Below, one piece after another: positions 1 to 62,600 of a stretch of DNA of 64,000 bases. Each line of letters starts with the position of its first letter. The first letter of the stretch is position 1. The stretch is from Panopea generosa (taxonomy: Eukaryota > Mollusca > Bivalvia > Adapedonta > Hiatellidae), in assembly GCA_029582155.1 (NCBI GenBank), contig CM055897.1, forward strand, positions 10,592,482 through 10,656,481, given 5' to 3'. The notes beneath the pieces were generated by a model, which saw nothing but the letters and a program-made list of their open reading frames with translations, searched no databases and had not been told where the DNA came from. Position numbers and translations under genes: made by a program.

Positions 1-82
1 TTGTTTTTATCCGTAAGATAGAAAAAAGTACAAGGATATATCAATTTTACTAGAATTTTCAAAACACCACTGTTCTTTTTTT

Positions 83-83
<1 letters not shown>

Positions 84-120
<37 letters not shown>

Positions 121-122
121 AA
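84..122. repeat. (AAC)n microsatellite
   Basis: About 13 units. Confidence 0.95.
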
Positions 123-1767
123 ACCCACGCTTTTATTCTATCTTAAACATATTTTTTTAAAAAAATAATGCTTTGAGATTTTATGGGCGTTTATATTGAT
201 TTAGTGCGGGAACATGCGTTAAATCCATATTGACATTTCGATGCGTCCCTTCAAAAACCTACATAAACACACAGAAAAGTTTATCTAACATGCAGAAATG
301 GTCGTCAAGGGGAGAACATGGCGCCAGGTAATGTGCGACTAAACACATCAGACGCGATTATGAAGTACGTGACGGTTATAGAGTACGTGGGACATAAATA
401 AAGCGGGATTGAAATATATACCTCTACTTGGAGTCGTCACAATACTTCGTATTCAACACAAGCTATGACAAAGTATTATCTACCCACTTAAGTAGTCCTC
501 GGCAGTGAGAGTGTCAACTTATATTACTGGATTTTTGTAAAAATCAGTTAATACCGTGTGTAAACATAACCGCAATGATAAAGAAATAATTCGAACCCAA
601 AACAAACACCGTCCACACTAAGAATATAATATCACGTTATTCTATAATTTCAGCTTATCCTTGGTCCGGGCCCCATGGCTACAAGCTTTGATCAAACAAA
701 CGACACACACAATCTCCTAAATAATACATTATTGAAAATCGATTTGCTACTCAAATTATACATAAATATTGGATTGAATTTCATTAGGCAATTTCACTTT
801 ATCACAGTATCAATATCTTTATATAAACGTTTTCTTTTGTAAATGTACAATGCTTTTATATACACGTTTTATTCTATACTTACTCCGATCAAACACAAAC
901 TATAATTATAATTGACTTTTAACTGACTTCCCATTCTTGTTTTCAATCGTGTGCACGTTGAAAATGATTTTCGAAGTAACAGATGGCTGCAAAACACGAA
1001 CTCATTGTTCTGGTAAATTTTTGTCCGTATTATTCTCATTTGGTTGCAATTTAATACCTATTGAATACATTCTTTGTGTATTGACATAACACGAGACCGG
1101 CATACCAAGGTATTCAGAGGGTAGATGTTTACATTTCATTTGAATATATCATTTCTGTTTCGTTCACAATTCACAAATGATAATATTTTCTTAAACAACG
1201 GATATATGCCACATGCGTATAAGTGAAGTAGTACAGTCGGTCGTATAATTTGATATATCCGTACACAATATACAACAGAGTTCATATCAAAACTCACAAG
1301 AGCGGTTTTTCCCAATCTTTTTATTTTTTCCCCATTTCATCATTGTTTTTCAACAATCTTGGAAATTTTCTGACTAAATTAGTCCTGTTATTGTTTCTAA
1401 TTATATTCTTGTAACGTGTGTTGGAAGATGTCGAAAACGTTTAAAAAAAAACGCCACAGCAAATCGAAATACTAATTAATTTCATCTGGCACACAGCTTA
1501 GAACCATTTAAATTGTTTTTTTTTCATTTGATATTGTGATATCCTCACTTTATCTTTCCCCACGTTAGAAAATTAATAACTATTTTACCATGTATTTCAT
1601 TTTGATCCTTTTTTTTTTATCTATTTTATATGGTTTTTTTTATACACGTGGCGTAGATTTACAGTAGCCTTTATAATATATTTGCGTACGCACAGTAAAT
1701 CACACAAATCAGGCATTGACATCTCAGCAAACATATTCATTCTTCTTTGGCATTAAAATATAGTCTA
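123..1767. other. AT-rich intergenic sequence
   Basis: No ORF, repeat family or RNA gene recognised downstream of the Tctex-1 gene. Confidence 0.5.
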
Positions 1768-1773
1768 TTTATT
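1768..1773 (-). terminator. Polyadenylation signal of the Tctex-1 gene
   Basis: AATAAA on the minus strand about 40 bases downstream of the TAA stop. The distance fits a short 3' UTR. Confidence 0.6.
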
Positions 1774-1811
1774 GAATGATTTCAGGTTTCAATTAATAAA
1801 ACAGTTTTCCC

Positions 1812-2444
1812 TTAGTCGTAGTACGTGGCAAACACAGATCCAACGGCGACAAACTCTTTCGTTTCATACGTAGCCGTTGCGTAGTTGTCAAAGTCTTTGT
1901 TCCATAAGCAGCGTGACACGTGCCGCATGCTCTGTCCCTGATTCTCCAGAATCATCACGTGCGCGATCAATTTGTAACGCTGGCACCCGGTTGACTTAAC
2001 TCTCTCCTTTATTAGCTCCGCTAAACTTTTACACAAATTTGGAAACTTTTTTGGATCGTACGCTTTCCCTTTGAGGTAGCTTTCTAACACAGAATGAATA
2101 ATAGCTTCTACTTTATTACTGGAGAATTTCGCCGCAATTTCTTTTGGTTCTGTTTGATACGTATTCTCGTACTGCTTCTGAACATGAGTTTCCGAACCAC
2201 TTTTAGAAAACGAGCCACCGAATAGCTTTATCTTGTGTCTGAGACGGAACAGCTTCAGTTTTCCTGCTCCGGTACCCCCAGAGTGCACGCTCCCACTTTC
2301 ACTCTGCATAGTTCCAGCCCGTTCACGCAGTGCAGCTGGTGCTTTTTTAGCTGTTGTTGTCGAGCTCTGGTCGTTCTTTCTATCACCTCTACTCTCTGTA
2401 GCGTTGTGTGCTTTAAGAACCTCTTTACTTAATCGGTTATCCAT
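1812..2444 (-). CDS. Tctex-1 domain protein (dynein light chain, DYNLT4/5-like)
   Basis: A complete 210-residue frame in a single exon. Residues 1-90 are a low-complexity Ser/Thr/Gly/Lys-rich region. Residues 91-210 form a Tctex-1 domain. It opens with the family lead-in ENTYQTEP (93-100), continues with a helical segment containing KAYDPKKFPNL and the RYKLI strand (156-160), then SRCLWNKDFDNYATATYE (177-194), and ends in the hydrophobic strand VFATYYD at the exact C terminus, as is usual for the family. Members with a disordered N-terminal extension (vertebrate DYNLT4/TCTEX1D4, DYNLT5/TCTEX1D1) are dimeric light chains of dynein, often ciliary. The function here is inferred from that family. 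The start is the only ATG giving the full extension. A polyadenylation signal lies about 40 bases past the stop. The gene has no intron, so it may be a retrogene or an ancestrally single-exon copy. Confidence 0.92.
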   Translation of the reverse strand: MDNRLSKEVLKAHNATESRGDRKNDQSSTTTAKKAPAALRERAGTMQSESGSVHSGGTGAGKLKLFRLRHKIKLFGGSFSKSGSETHVQKQYENTYQTEPKEIAAKFSSNKVEAIIHSVLESYLKGKAYDPKKFPNLCKSLAELIKERVKSTGCQRYKLIAHVMILENQGQSMRHVSRCLWNKDFDNYATATYETKEFVAVGSVFATYYD

Positions 2445-3261
2445 TCCTATTGCTATTTTATAATCCTTAGTGAAAGTGTTTGGAGATGTTTACTTAGTGT
2501 CCGCTTCAGTGAAGCTCTCTTTTTAAACACTAAAGTTTAGACTAAAACGCGTTCAGGTAGTTAAGGATTCGTGAGATGACGGAAACTCAAAGTTTATAGT
2601 CTGTAAACTGCTCCGTGACGTTAAAGGGTCCGAGATCTTTATATCATAATTCTCAAAGTAAACAATAATTTCCATATGCAAATAACAAAGATCGGCTGGT
2701 TTCCACGTATAGGCTTATATATAAATTTATAAAGAAAACCACCTAGCGGTTTACGAGGTGAAAACTTTCAACATGGATTCGCCCAAATGCAATAAATAAT
2801 TTTTACCCCTATATCTATCTCTCTCTCTCTGACGCAACGGGTGTTTTACTTGGTAAAACTTCTGTAAACGTATTTATTATGGAGTGACATACATCCATGA
2901 ACGATATTGATCTTAACAAACTACAAAATCTAAACAATCGCAACAATAGAAACGATATCAGGATGTGTACACAGTGGATGAGCCTCACCCCTTTCTCTCT
3001 GACCCCCTCCCCCGCCCCCTGTAAAGGAACTATGGGTAACGGTGAGGAGAAGAAATTTGAACAGCAAACGTCAATGCCAGTGGATGGGCAATTGTAGACC
3101 GTGAAGAAGAGAGTACCGTCTAGTAAGACAAACGATGGTTGGGTAGGCGGAGATCGGGAAAGTTAAACAAGTTGAAGATTCAAGGGATGAGAAGGTAAAA
3201 AACTAGCATATACAGTTTAAGTGTGTAAAAACGAGTAATGCCTCATCTTATGTAGTCATAC
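2445..3261. other. Upstream region of the Tctex-1 gene
   Basis: TATAAAATAG lies on the minus strand only ~16 bases before the ATG, too close to serve as a classical TATA box. Another TATATATAA is near 2716. A short CT run is at 2817-2830. No gene recognised. Confidence 0.4.
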
Positions 3262-3425
3262 GTTCTGGCTCCTGTGTCACCAACACATTCTTATATACTT
3301 AAAAACTTAAATCTAAGAAAAACAACCAAGTGACCATGCTTTTATACTGGTTCCAGTGAAACTGCATATTATATCATTGATATTGATTATATGATGGATA
3401 AATAACCAGTCAAAACTTAGTGAAG
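3262..3425 (+). repeat. Dispersed repeat, copy 1
   Basis: CTTAAAAACTTAAATCTAAG, ACTGGTTCCAGT, CATTGATATTGATT and ATAACCAGTC recur inverted at 24490-24690. Family unknown. Confidence 0.65.
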
Positions 3426-3563
3426 CTTTTAAGTTTCTAGGTAGACTGTTGGTGAAACAAAAGTCTGATTGCTTTTTAATCGAAATAAAGACGTGCATTG
3501 TTAACCGAAAGTATGTTTGTAAACGCCTAAAAATTGTAGGCATGTATTTGTTTAATTGTTACG

Positions 3564-3729
3564 TACAGTCAAACCTGTATAAGCAGCCACCTGTCTTAAA
3601 CATTCACATTTGATATTTTCCATTTCTATGCTAACAGGGCAATTCAACCTGTATTAAGCAGCAACCTGTCTTAAAAGGCCATATTTGCTCCTTCCCTTGC
3701 TTGGTTGCTTTAAGACAGGGTTGACTGTA
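3564..3729. mobile_element. 166-bp MITE
   Basis: Perfect TACAGTCAA...TTGACTGTA ends with longer imperfect inverted repeats (CCTGTCTTAAA and TTTAAGACAGG). Confidence 0.75.
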
Positions 3730-3914
3730 GTTGTACAAACTGTTGTATACTTACTAATTTTCGTTTTATAATGACAATATCGTGTTATATTTAATATGTG
3801 AACATGTATATATGCTTTGTTGAGACGTAATGAATAAAAAATACAAATGGTTTCTCAGGCATGTTTATTTAGATCGCTGTGCACGTGTTCTTTTCTACGA
3901 TCAAATTCTCCGTG

Positions 3915-4110
3915 ATGATTGATATGCGACTTGTCATTCGTCTCTCACCTCTGGTTGAAGTTGGGAAACTGGACCCGGTTAAATCAGGTAGCCCGTCTGA
4001 CTCGGGTACTGGTTAACCTTCAAGGATCCTACGAAAGAGTGGTTATGTTAACTGATCGTCTGTTAGTCGTCGACGACATAAAATGACGTGAACTATTCAA
4101 CAAACAAACT
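3915..4110 (+). mobile_element. SINE family A, 5'-truncated
   Basis: GTGATGATTGATATGCGACT through CATTCGTCTCTCACC, CGGGTACTGGTTAACC, TAACTGATCGTCTGTTAG and a tail with AACAAACAAAC. The tRNA head is missing. Confidence 0.75.
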
Positions 4111-4639
4111 TTTCTACGATACGGTTTTCTGTTTGTATGGCAGTTTAGGTAAGTAAACTACAATTTATGGTTTATCAAAATGAAGTGTTTCACTGTATCT
4201 AGTTACAAAAATCGAAGGCCGGAATGGCGATATTTAAATAATTGATTATAACACCGAGGCTATTCTAGACGCCCATATATTAACCACGTTTTGGGCTCTA
4301 TTTGTCAGAACACTAATTTGGACCGATTATTTACCGTGTACATAATAAAGTTATATTGACGGTTGTATTTCAACAATTAATACGATTTCAATACAGGTTA
4401 ACACGAAGGGTATATCTACATGAAAATGGCAAAAACTTAATTGATGTCTCGATGATTTAAATTGCATAGATACCAATACCTTAAATGTCAATATTGGGAT
4501 TATCCACTGTATGTATACAAGCTACCGAATTTCAATCGGTTAAAGATGAAAAGATAAAGAAAATGTAGGTCATTTTAGCTTTGTGTAAGTTGTATTTCAA
4601 TTGTTGTATGTGTAAAAGAGGTACTGTAATATTAACGTT

Positions 4640-4828
<189 letters not shown>

Positions 4829-4899
4829 CTATTTATATATTCAAATTTACATACATACAAATCAGTTTAAGTATATATATGGATTAGAACGAAATATTT

Positions 4900-4905
4900 T
4901 TTATT
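4900..4905 (-). terminator. Possible polyadenylation signal of the mosaic receptor gene
   Basis: AATAAA on the minus strand about 85 bases after the candidate stop. It only has meaning if the candidate last exon is real. Confidence 0.3.
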
Positions 4906-4989
4906 ACTTGAGCAGACTTTCAAAAATGGCCGACATGCACAACTTAACTGCGATAGCTAAGCGTTTTACATTTTACGTGTGTTACATTT

Positions 4990-55549
<50,560 letters not shown>

Positions 55550-55610
55550 TTTTATTATATGAAAATCGTGCGATGGGAGCCAAGTATATCATTTCACTGT
55601 TACCAGTCTG

Positions 55611-55619
55611 TATATATTA
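55611..55619 (-). promoter_or_regulatory. TATA-like sequence upstream of receptor exon 1
   Basis: TAATATATA on the minus strand about 62 bases before the ATG would allow a ~30-base 5' UTR. AT-rich matches are common here, so this is weak. Confidence 0.2.
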
Positions 55620-56604
55620 ATCCGATAAAGTACTTAAACAAAAACATCAACTGCACGGCGTGCAGAAGAAACATTCAAACGCCATATTAGCAGTCGATCA
55701 TATTTCAGTTGGATAATATCCGATGGCTTGTTGAAGTATTTACATTTTACTATTTATATCTAACTTAGTCATTATAACAAACACTGTATACTGAAGAGAA
55801 ACACCTGTTCTAAGCATGTATCATAACACCCTACAAGGACACACATATATTTCAGTGATCGTCAGTATTCCAAGAATGAAAAATGTCAACACGCACAAAG
55901 ACAGGAAGTAATCTGCATACTCTTTGTCCGTTTCTATGGCAATAATTCCAGCGTAGGGTCAGTTGACCAAAGCTTTTGATAAAATCAATACAGTCCACTT
56001 AGCAATACCATTTCAGCCACTGCCCATCAATGTGATTCGATCCTGCACATCTTTAACTGAGATCCCTTCCAAGCCCATCAGCTGCATATAAAACAAATAT
56101 AATAAGTATAACAACTGTCTATTAGTTTACTTATTATTTTAACAGTGCCTACAATTTTCTCAAATAATGACATCATTAAATAATGACACTGCGTATGCAA
56201 CTTTTCATTAAGTCACATAATCACTACGCAGTTAAGCTAATTTCTAAACAATCGACGCAATGCAGTTTCTCAAAACCTATTCCTACCTAGAACAAATACA
56301 AATGATGGCATATTCAAGCCAGTCAGAAGCGAAGTGATTCTCTGCAGTCGAATTCAGTTCCTAAGACATAACATCAATTCTTAGATAAAAGATTAACTCC
56401 GTCCAAAATAAAAACCAATTCCGTTTTTTTCACTCAACTCTGCCGGGATCTTCCTCTTAATCGAGGCAGAGACAATTATAGTGTCTACGAGAATCTATTT
56501 GCTCTCTAATTTTACATCTTGTCACTGCTGAATGACATTTTATATGAGATATGTCAATTCTTATTGGCTTAACGCAGATGAAAATAAAAACATTCCTTGT
56601 CTTA
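55620..56604. other. Upstream region of the receptor gene
   Basis: About 1 kb of unique sequence between exon 1 and the 54-bp array. No CpG-rich stretch; the proximal promoter should lie here. Confidence 0.4.
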
Positions 56605-59600
56605 ATTCTCGTACCCAGTTTTCGTACAGTTTATGTTTTGATAAGTCTAGTACGTACATTCTCACGGTTTTAGTTTGCGTACATTTTATTTTTGATAAGT
56701 CTATTACGTACATTCTCACGGTTTTAGTTTGCGCACATTTTATGTTTGATAGGTCTTGCACGTACATTCTCACGATTTCAGATTGCGTACAGTTCATGTT
56801 TAGATAGGTCTAGCACGTACATTATCATGGTTTTAGTTTGCGTACAATTCATGTTTTGATAGGCAGAGCACGTACATTCTCACGGTTTTAGTTTTCGTAC
56901 AGTTCATGTTTGATAGGTGAAGCATGTACATTCTCACGGTTTTAGTTCGTGTACAGTTCACATTTTGATAGGTCTAGAACGTACTTTCTCGCGGTTTTAT
57001 TTTCCGTACAGTTCATGTTTTGATAGGTCTAGCACGTACATTCTCACGGTTTTAGCTTTCGTACAGTTCATGTTTTGATAGGTCTAGCAAGTACATTCTC
57101 ACGGTTTTAGTTCTCGTACAGTTCGTGTTTTGATAGGTCTAGCAAGTACATTCTCACGGTTTTAGTTTTCGTACAGTTCATGTTCTGATAGGTCTAGTAC
57201 GGACATTCTCACGGTTTTAGCTTTCGTACAGTTCATGTTTGATAGGTCTAGCAAGTACATTCTCACGGTTTTAGTTTTTGTACAGCTTCTGTTCTGATAG
57301 GTCTAGTACGTACGTTCTTACGGTTTAAGTTTTTGTACAGTTCATGTCCCGATAGGTCTAGCACGTACATTCTCAAGGTTTAAGTTTTCGTACAGCTCAT
57401 GTCTTGATAGGTCTAGAACGTATATTCTCACGGTTTTAGTTTCCGTACAGTTCATGTTTTGATATAGCACGAACATTGTCACGGTTTTAGTTTTTCGTAC
57501 AGTTCATGTTTTGATAGGTCTAGCACGCACATTCTCACATTTTAGTTTTCGTACAGTTCATGTTTTGATAGGTCTAGCAAGTACATTCTTACGGTTTTTC
57601 GTTTCCGTACACTTCATATTTTGATAGTTCTAATACGTACATTCTCATGGTTTTAGTTTTCGTACAGTTCATGTTTGATAGGTCTAGCAAATACATTCTC
57701 AAGGTTTTAGTTTTGTACAGTTCGTGTTTTGATAGGTCTAGCAAGTACATTATCACTGTTTTAGTTTTGTACAGTTCGTGTTTTGATAGGTCTAGCAAGT
57801 ACATTCACACGGTTTTAGTTTTCGTACAGTTCGTGTTTTGATAGGTCTAGCAAGTACATTATCACTGTTTTAGTTTTGTGCAGTTCGTGTTTTGATAGGT
57901 CTAGCAAGTACATTCTCACGGTTTTAGTTTTGTAAAGTTCGTGTTCTGATAGGTCTAGCAAGTACATTATCACGGTTTAAGTTTCTGTACAGTTCATGTT
58001 TTGATAGGTGTAGCACGTACATTCTCAAGGTTTTAGTTTTGTACAGTTCGTGTTTTGATTGGTTTATCACGTACATTCTCAAGGTTTTATATTTGTACAG
58101 TTCGTGTTTTGATAGGTCTAGCAAGTACATTCTCACGGTTTTAGTTTTCGTACAGTTCGTCTTTTGATAGGTCTAACAAGTACATTATCACGGTTTTAGT
58201 TTTGTACAGTTCATGTTTGATAGGTCTATCATGTACATTCTCACTGTTTTAGTTTCGTACAGTTCATGTTTGATAGGTCTAGCACGTACATTCTCACGGT
58301 TTTAGTTTTGTACAGTTCGTGTTTTGATAGGTGTAGCACGTACATTCTCAAGGTTTTAGTTGTGTACAGTTCGTGTTTTGATAGGTTTAGCACGTACATT
58401 CTCAAGGTTTAAGTTTTGTACAGTTCGTATTTTGATAGGTCTAGCAAGTACATTATCACGGTTTAAGTTTCTGTACAGTTAATGTTTTGATAGGTTTTGC
58501 ACGTACATTCTCGAGGTTTTAGTTTTGTACAGTTCGTGTTTTGATAGGTCTAGCACGTACATTCTCATGGTTTTAGTTTTCGTACAGTTCGTGTTTTGAT
58601 AGGTCTAGCAAGTACATTCTCAAGGTTTTAGTTTTCGTATAGTTCGTATTTTGATAGGTCTAGCAAGTACATTCTCACGGTTTTAGTTTTGTACAGTTCG
58701 TGTTTTGATAGGTCTAGCAAGTAAATTCTCAAGGTTTTAGTTTTCGTACAGTTCGTGTTTTGATAGGTCTAGCACGTACATTCTCAAGGTTTTAGTTTTC
58801 ATACAATTCGTGTTTTGATAGGTCTAGCAAGTACATTCTCACGGTTTAAGTTTTGTACAGTTCTAGTTTTGATAGGTCTAGCAAGTACATTCTCACGGTT
58901 TTAGTTTTGTACAGTTCGTGTTTTGATAGGTCTAGCAAGTACATTCTCACGGTTTTAGTTTTCGTACAGTTCGTGTTTTGATAGGTCTAGCACGTACATT
59001 CTCAAGGTTTTAGTTTTTTACAGTTCGTGTTTTAATAGGTCTAGCAAGTACATTATCACGGTTTAAGTTTCTGTACAGTTCATGTTTTGATAGGTCTAGC
59101 AAGTACATAATCACTGTTTTAGTTTTGTACAGTTCGTGTTTTGATAGGTCTAGCAAGAACATTATCACGGTTTTAGTTTTGTACAGTTCGTGTTTTGATA
59201 GGTCTAGCAAGTACATTCTCAAGGGTTTAGTTTTGTACAGTTCGTGTTTTGATAGGTCTAGCAAGTACATTATCACTGTTTTAGATTTTGTATAGTTCGT
59301 GTTTTGATAGGTCTAACAAGTACATTATCACTGTTTTAGTTTTGTACAGTTCGTGTTTTGATAGGTCTAGCAAGTAAATTCACAGGGTTTTAGCTTTCGT
59401 ACAGTTCGTGTTTTGATAGGTCTAGCAAGTACATTCTCACGGTTTTAGTTTTGTACAGTTCGTGTTTTGATAGGTCTAGCAAGTACATTATCACGGTTTA
59501 AGTTTTGTACAGTTCATGTTTTGATAGGTCTAGCAAGTACATTCTCACGGTTTTAGTTTTGTACAGTTCGTGTTTTGATAGGTCTAGCACGTACATTCTC

Positions 59601-62600
59601 AAGGTTTTAGTTTTGTACAGTTCGTGTTTTGATAGGTCTAGCAAGTACATTCTCACGGTTTTAGTTTTGTACAGTGCGTGTTTTGAAAGATGTAGCACGT
59701 ACATTATCAAGGTTTTAAGTTTTGTACAGTTCGTGTTTTGATAGGTCTAGCACGTACATTCTCAAGGTTTTAGTTTTCGTACAGTTCGTGTTTTGATAGG
59801 TCTAGCAAGTACATTATCATGGTTTTAGTTTCGTACAGTTCGTGTTTTGATAGGTCTAGCACGTACATTCTCAAGGTTTAAGTTTTCGTACAGTTCGTGT
59901 TCTGATAGGTCTAGCAAGTACATTATCACGGTTTAAGTTTATGTACAGTTCATGTTTTGATAGGTGTAGCACGTACATTCTCACGGTTTTAGTTTTGTAC
60001 AGTTCGTCTTTTGATGGGTCTAGCACGTTCATTATCAGCGTTTCAGTTTTGTACAGTTCGTGTTTTGATAGGTGTAGCAAGTGCTCTCTCAAGGTTTTAG
60101 TTCTCGTACAGTTCGTGTTTTGATAGGTCTAGCACGTACATTCTCAAGGTTTTAGTTTTGTACAGTTCGTGTTTTGATAGGTTTAGCAAGTACATTATTA
60201 CGGTTTAAGTTTCTGTACAGTTAATGTTTTGATAGGTGTAGCACGTACATTCTCAAGGTTTTAGTTTTGTACAGTTCGTGTTTTGATAGGTCTAGCACGT
60301 ACATTTTCAAGGTTTTAGTTTTGTACAGTTCGTGTTTTGATAGGTCTAGCAAGTACATTCCCAAGGTTTTAGTTTTCGTACAGTTCGTGTTTTGATAGGT
60401 CTAGCAAGTACATTCTCACGGTTTTAGTTTCGTACAGTTCGTGTTTTGATAGATCTAGCACGTACATTCTCAAGGTTTTAGTTTTGTACAGTTCGTGTTT
60501 TGATAGGTCTAGCAAGTACATTATCACGGTTTAAGTTTTGTACAGTTCGTGTTTTGATAGGTCTAGCAAGTACATTATCACGGTTTAAGTTTCTGTACAG
60601 TTCATGTTTTGATAGGTGTAGCACGTACATTCTCACTGTTTTAGTTTTGTACAGTTCGTGTTTTGATAGGTCTATCACGTACATTCTCACTGTTTTAGTT
60701 TTGTACAGTTCGTGTTTTGATAGGTCTAGCAAGTACATTCACACGGTTTTAGTTTTCGTACAGTTTGTGTTTTGATAGGTTTAGCAAGTACATTCTCAAG
60801 GTTTTAGTTTTGTACAGTTCGTGTTTTGATAGGTCTAGCAAGTACATTCTCACGGTTTTAGTTTTGTACAGTGCGTGTTTTGATAGGTGTAGCACGTACA
60901 TTGTCAAGGTTTTAAGTTTTGTACAGTTCGTGTTTTGATAGGTCTAGCACGTATATTCTCAAGGTTTTAGTTTTGTACAGTTCGTGTTTTGATAGGTCTA
61001 GCAAGTACATTATCACGGTTTTAGTTTCGTACAGTTCGTGTTTTGATAGGTCTAGCCCGTACATTCTCAAGGTTTAAGTTTTCGTACAGTTCGTGTTCTG
61101 ATAGGTCTAGCAAGTACATTATTACGGTTTAAGTTTATGTACAGTTCATGTTTTGATAGGTGTAGCACGTACATTCTCAAGGTTTTAGTTTTGTACAGTT
61201 CGTCTTTTGATGGGTCTAGCACTTTCATTGTCAGCGTTTTAGTTATGTACAGTTCGTGTTTTGATAGGTGTAGCAAGTACACTCTCACGGTTTTAGTTCT
61301 CGTACAGTTCGTGTTTTGATAGGTCTAGCAAGTACATTCTCAAGGTTATAATTTTGTAAAGTTCGTGGTTTGATAGGTCTAGCACGTACATTCTCAAGGT
61401 TTTAGTTTTGTACAGTTCGTGTTTTGATAGGTCTAGCAAGTACATTATCACGGTTTAAGTTTCTGTACAGTTCATGTTTTGATAGGTGTAGCACGTACAT
61501 TCTCAAGGTTTTAGTTTTGTACAGTTCGTGTTTTGATAGGTCTAGCACGTACATTCTCAATGTTTTAGTTTTGTACAGTTCGTGTTTTGATAGGTCTAGC
61601 AAGTACATTCTCAAGGTTTTAGTTTTCGTACAGTTCGTGTTTTAATCGGTCTAGCAAGTACATTCTCACGGTTTTAGTTTTGTACAGTTCATGTTTTGAT
61701 AGATCTAGCACGTACATTCTCAAGGTTTTAGTTTTGTACAGTTCGTGTTTTGATAGGTCTAGCAAGTACATTATCACGGTTTAAGTTTGTACAGTTCGTG
61801 TTTTGATAGGTCTAGCAAGTACATCATCACGGTTTAAGATTCTGTACAGTTCATGTTTTGATAGGTGTAGCACGTACATTATCATTGTTTAAGTTTTGTA
61901 CAGTTCGTGTTTTGATAGGTCTATCACGTACATTCTCACTGTTTTAGTTTTGTACAGTTCGTGTTTTGATAGGTCTAGCAAGTACATTCACACGGTTTTA
62001 GTTTTCGTACAGTTTGTGTTTTGATAGGTTTAGCAAGTACATTATCACTGTTTTAGTTTTGTACAGTTCGTGTTTTGATAGGTCTAGCAAGTACATTCTC
62101 AAGGGTTTAGTTTTGTACAGTTCGTGTTTTGATAGGTCTAGCAAGTACATTATCACTGTTTTAGTTTTGTACAGTTCGTGTATTGATAGGTCTAGCAAGT
62201 ACATTCACACGGTTTTAGTTTTCGTACAGTTCGTGTTTTGATAGGTCTAGCAAGTACATTCTCACGGTTTTAGTTTTGTACAGTTCGTGTTTTGATAGGT
62301 CTAGCAAGTACATTATCACGGTTTAAGTTTCCGTACAGTTCGTGTTTTGATAGGTCTAGCAAGTACATTCTCACGGTTTTAGTTTTGTATTGTTCATGTT
62401 TTGATAGGTCTAGCAAGTACATTCTCAAGGTTTTAGTTTTGTACAGTTCGTGTTTTGATAGGTCTAGCAAGTACATTCTCACGGTTTTAGTTTTGTACAG
62501 TTCGTGTTTTGATAGGTGTAGCACGTACATTCTCAAGGTTTTAAGTTATGTACAGTTCGTGTTTTGATAGGTCTAGCACGTACATTCTCAAGGTTTTAGT

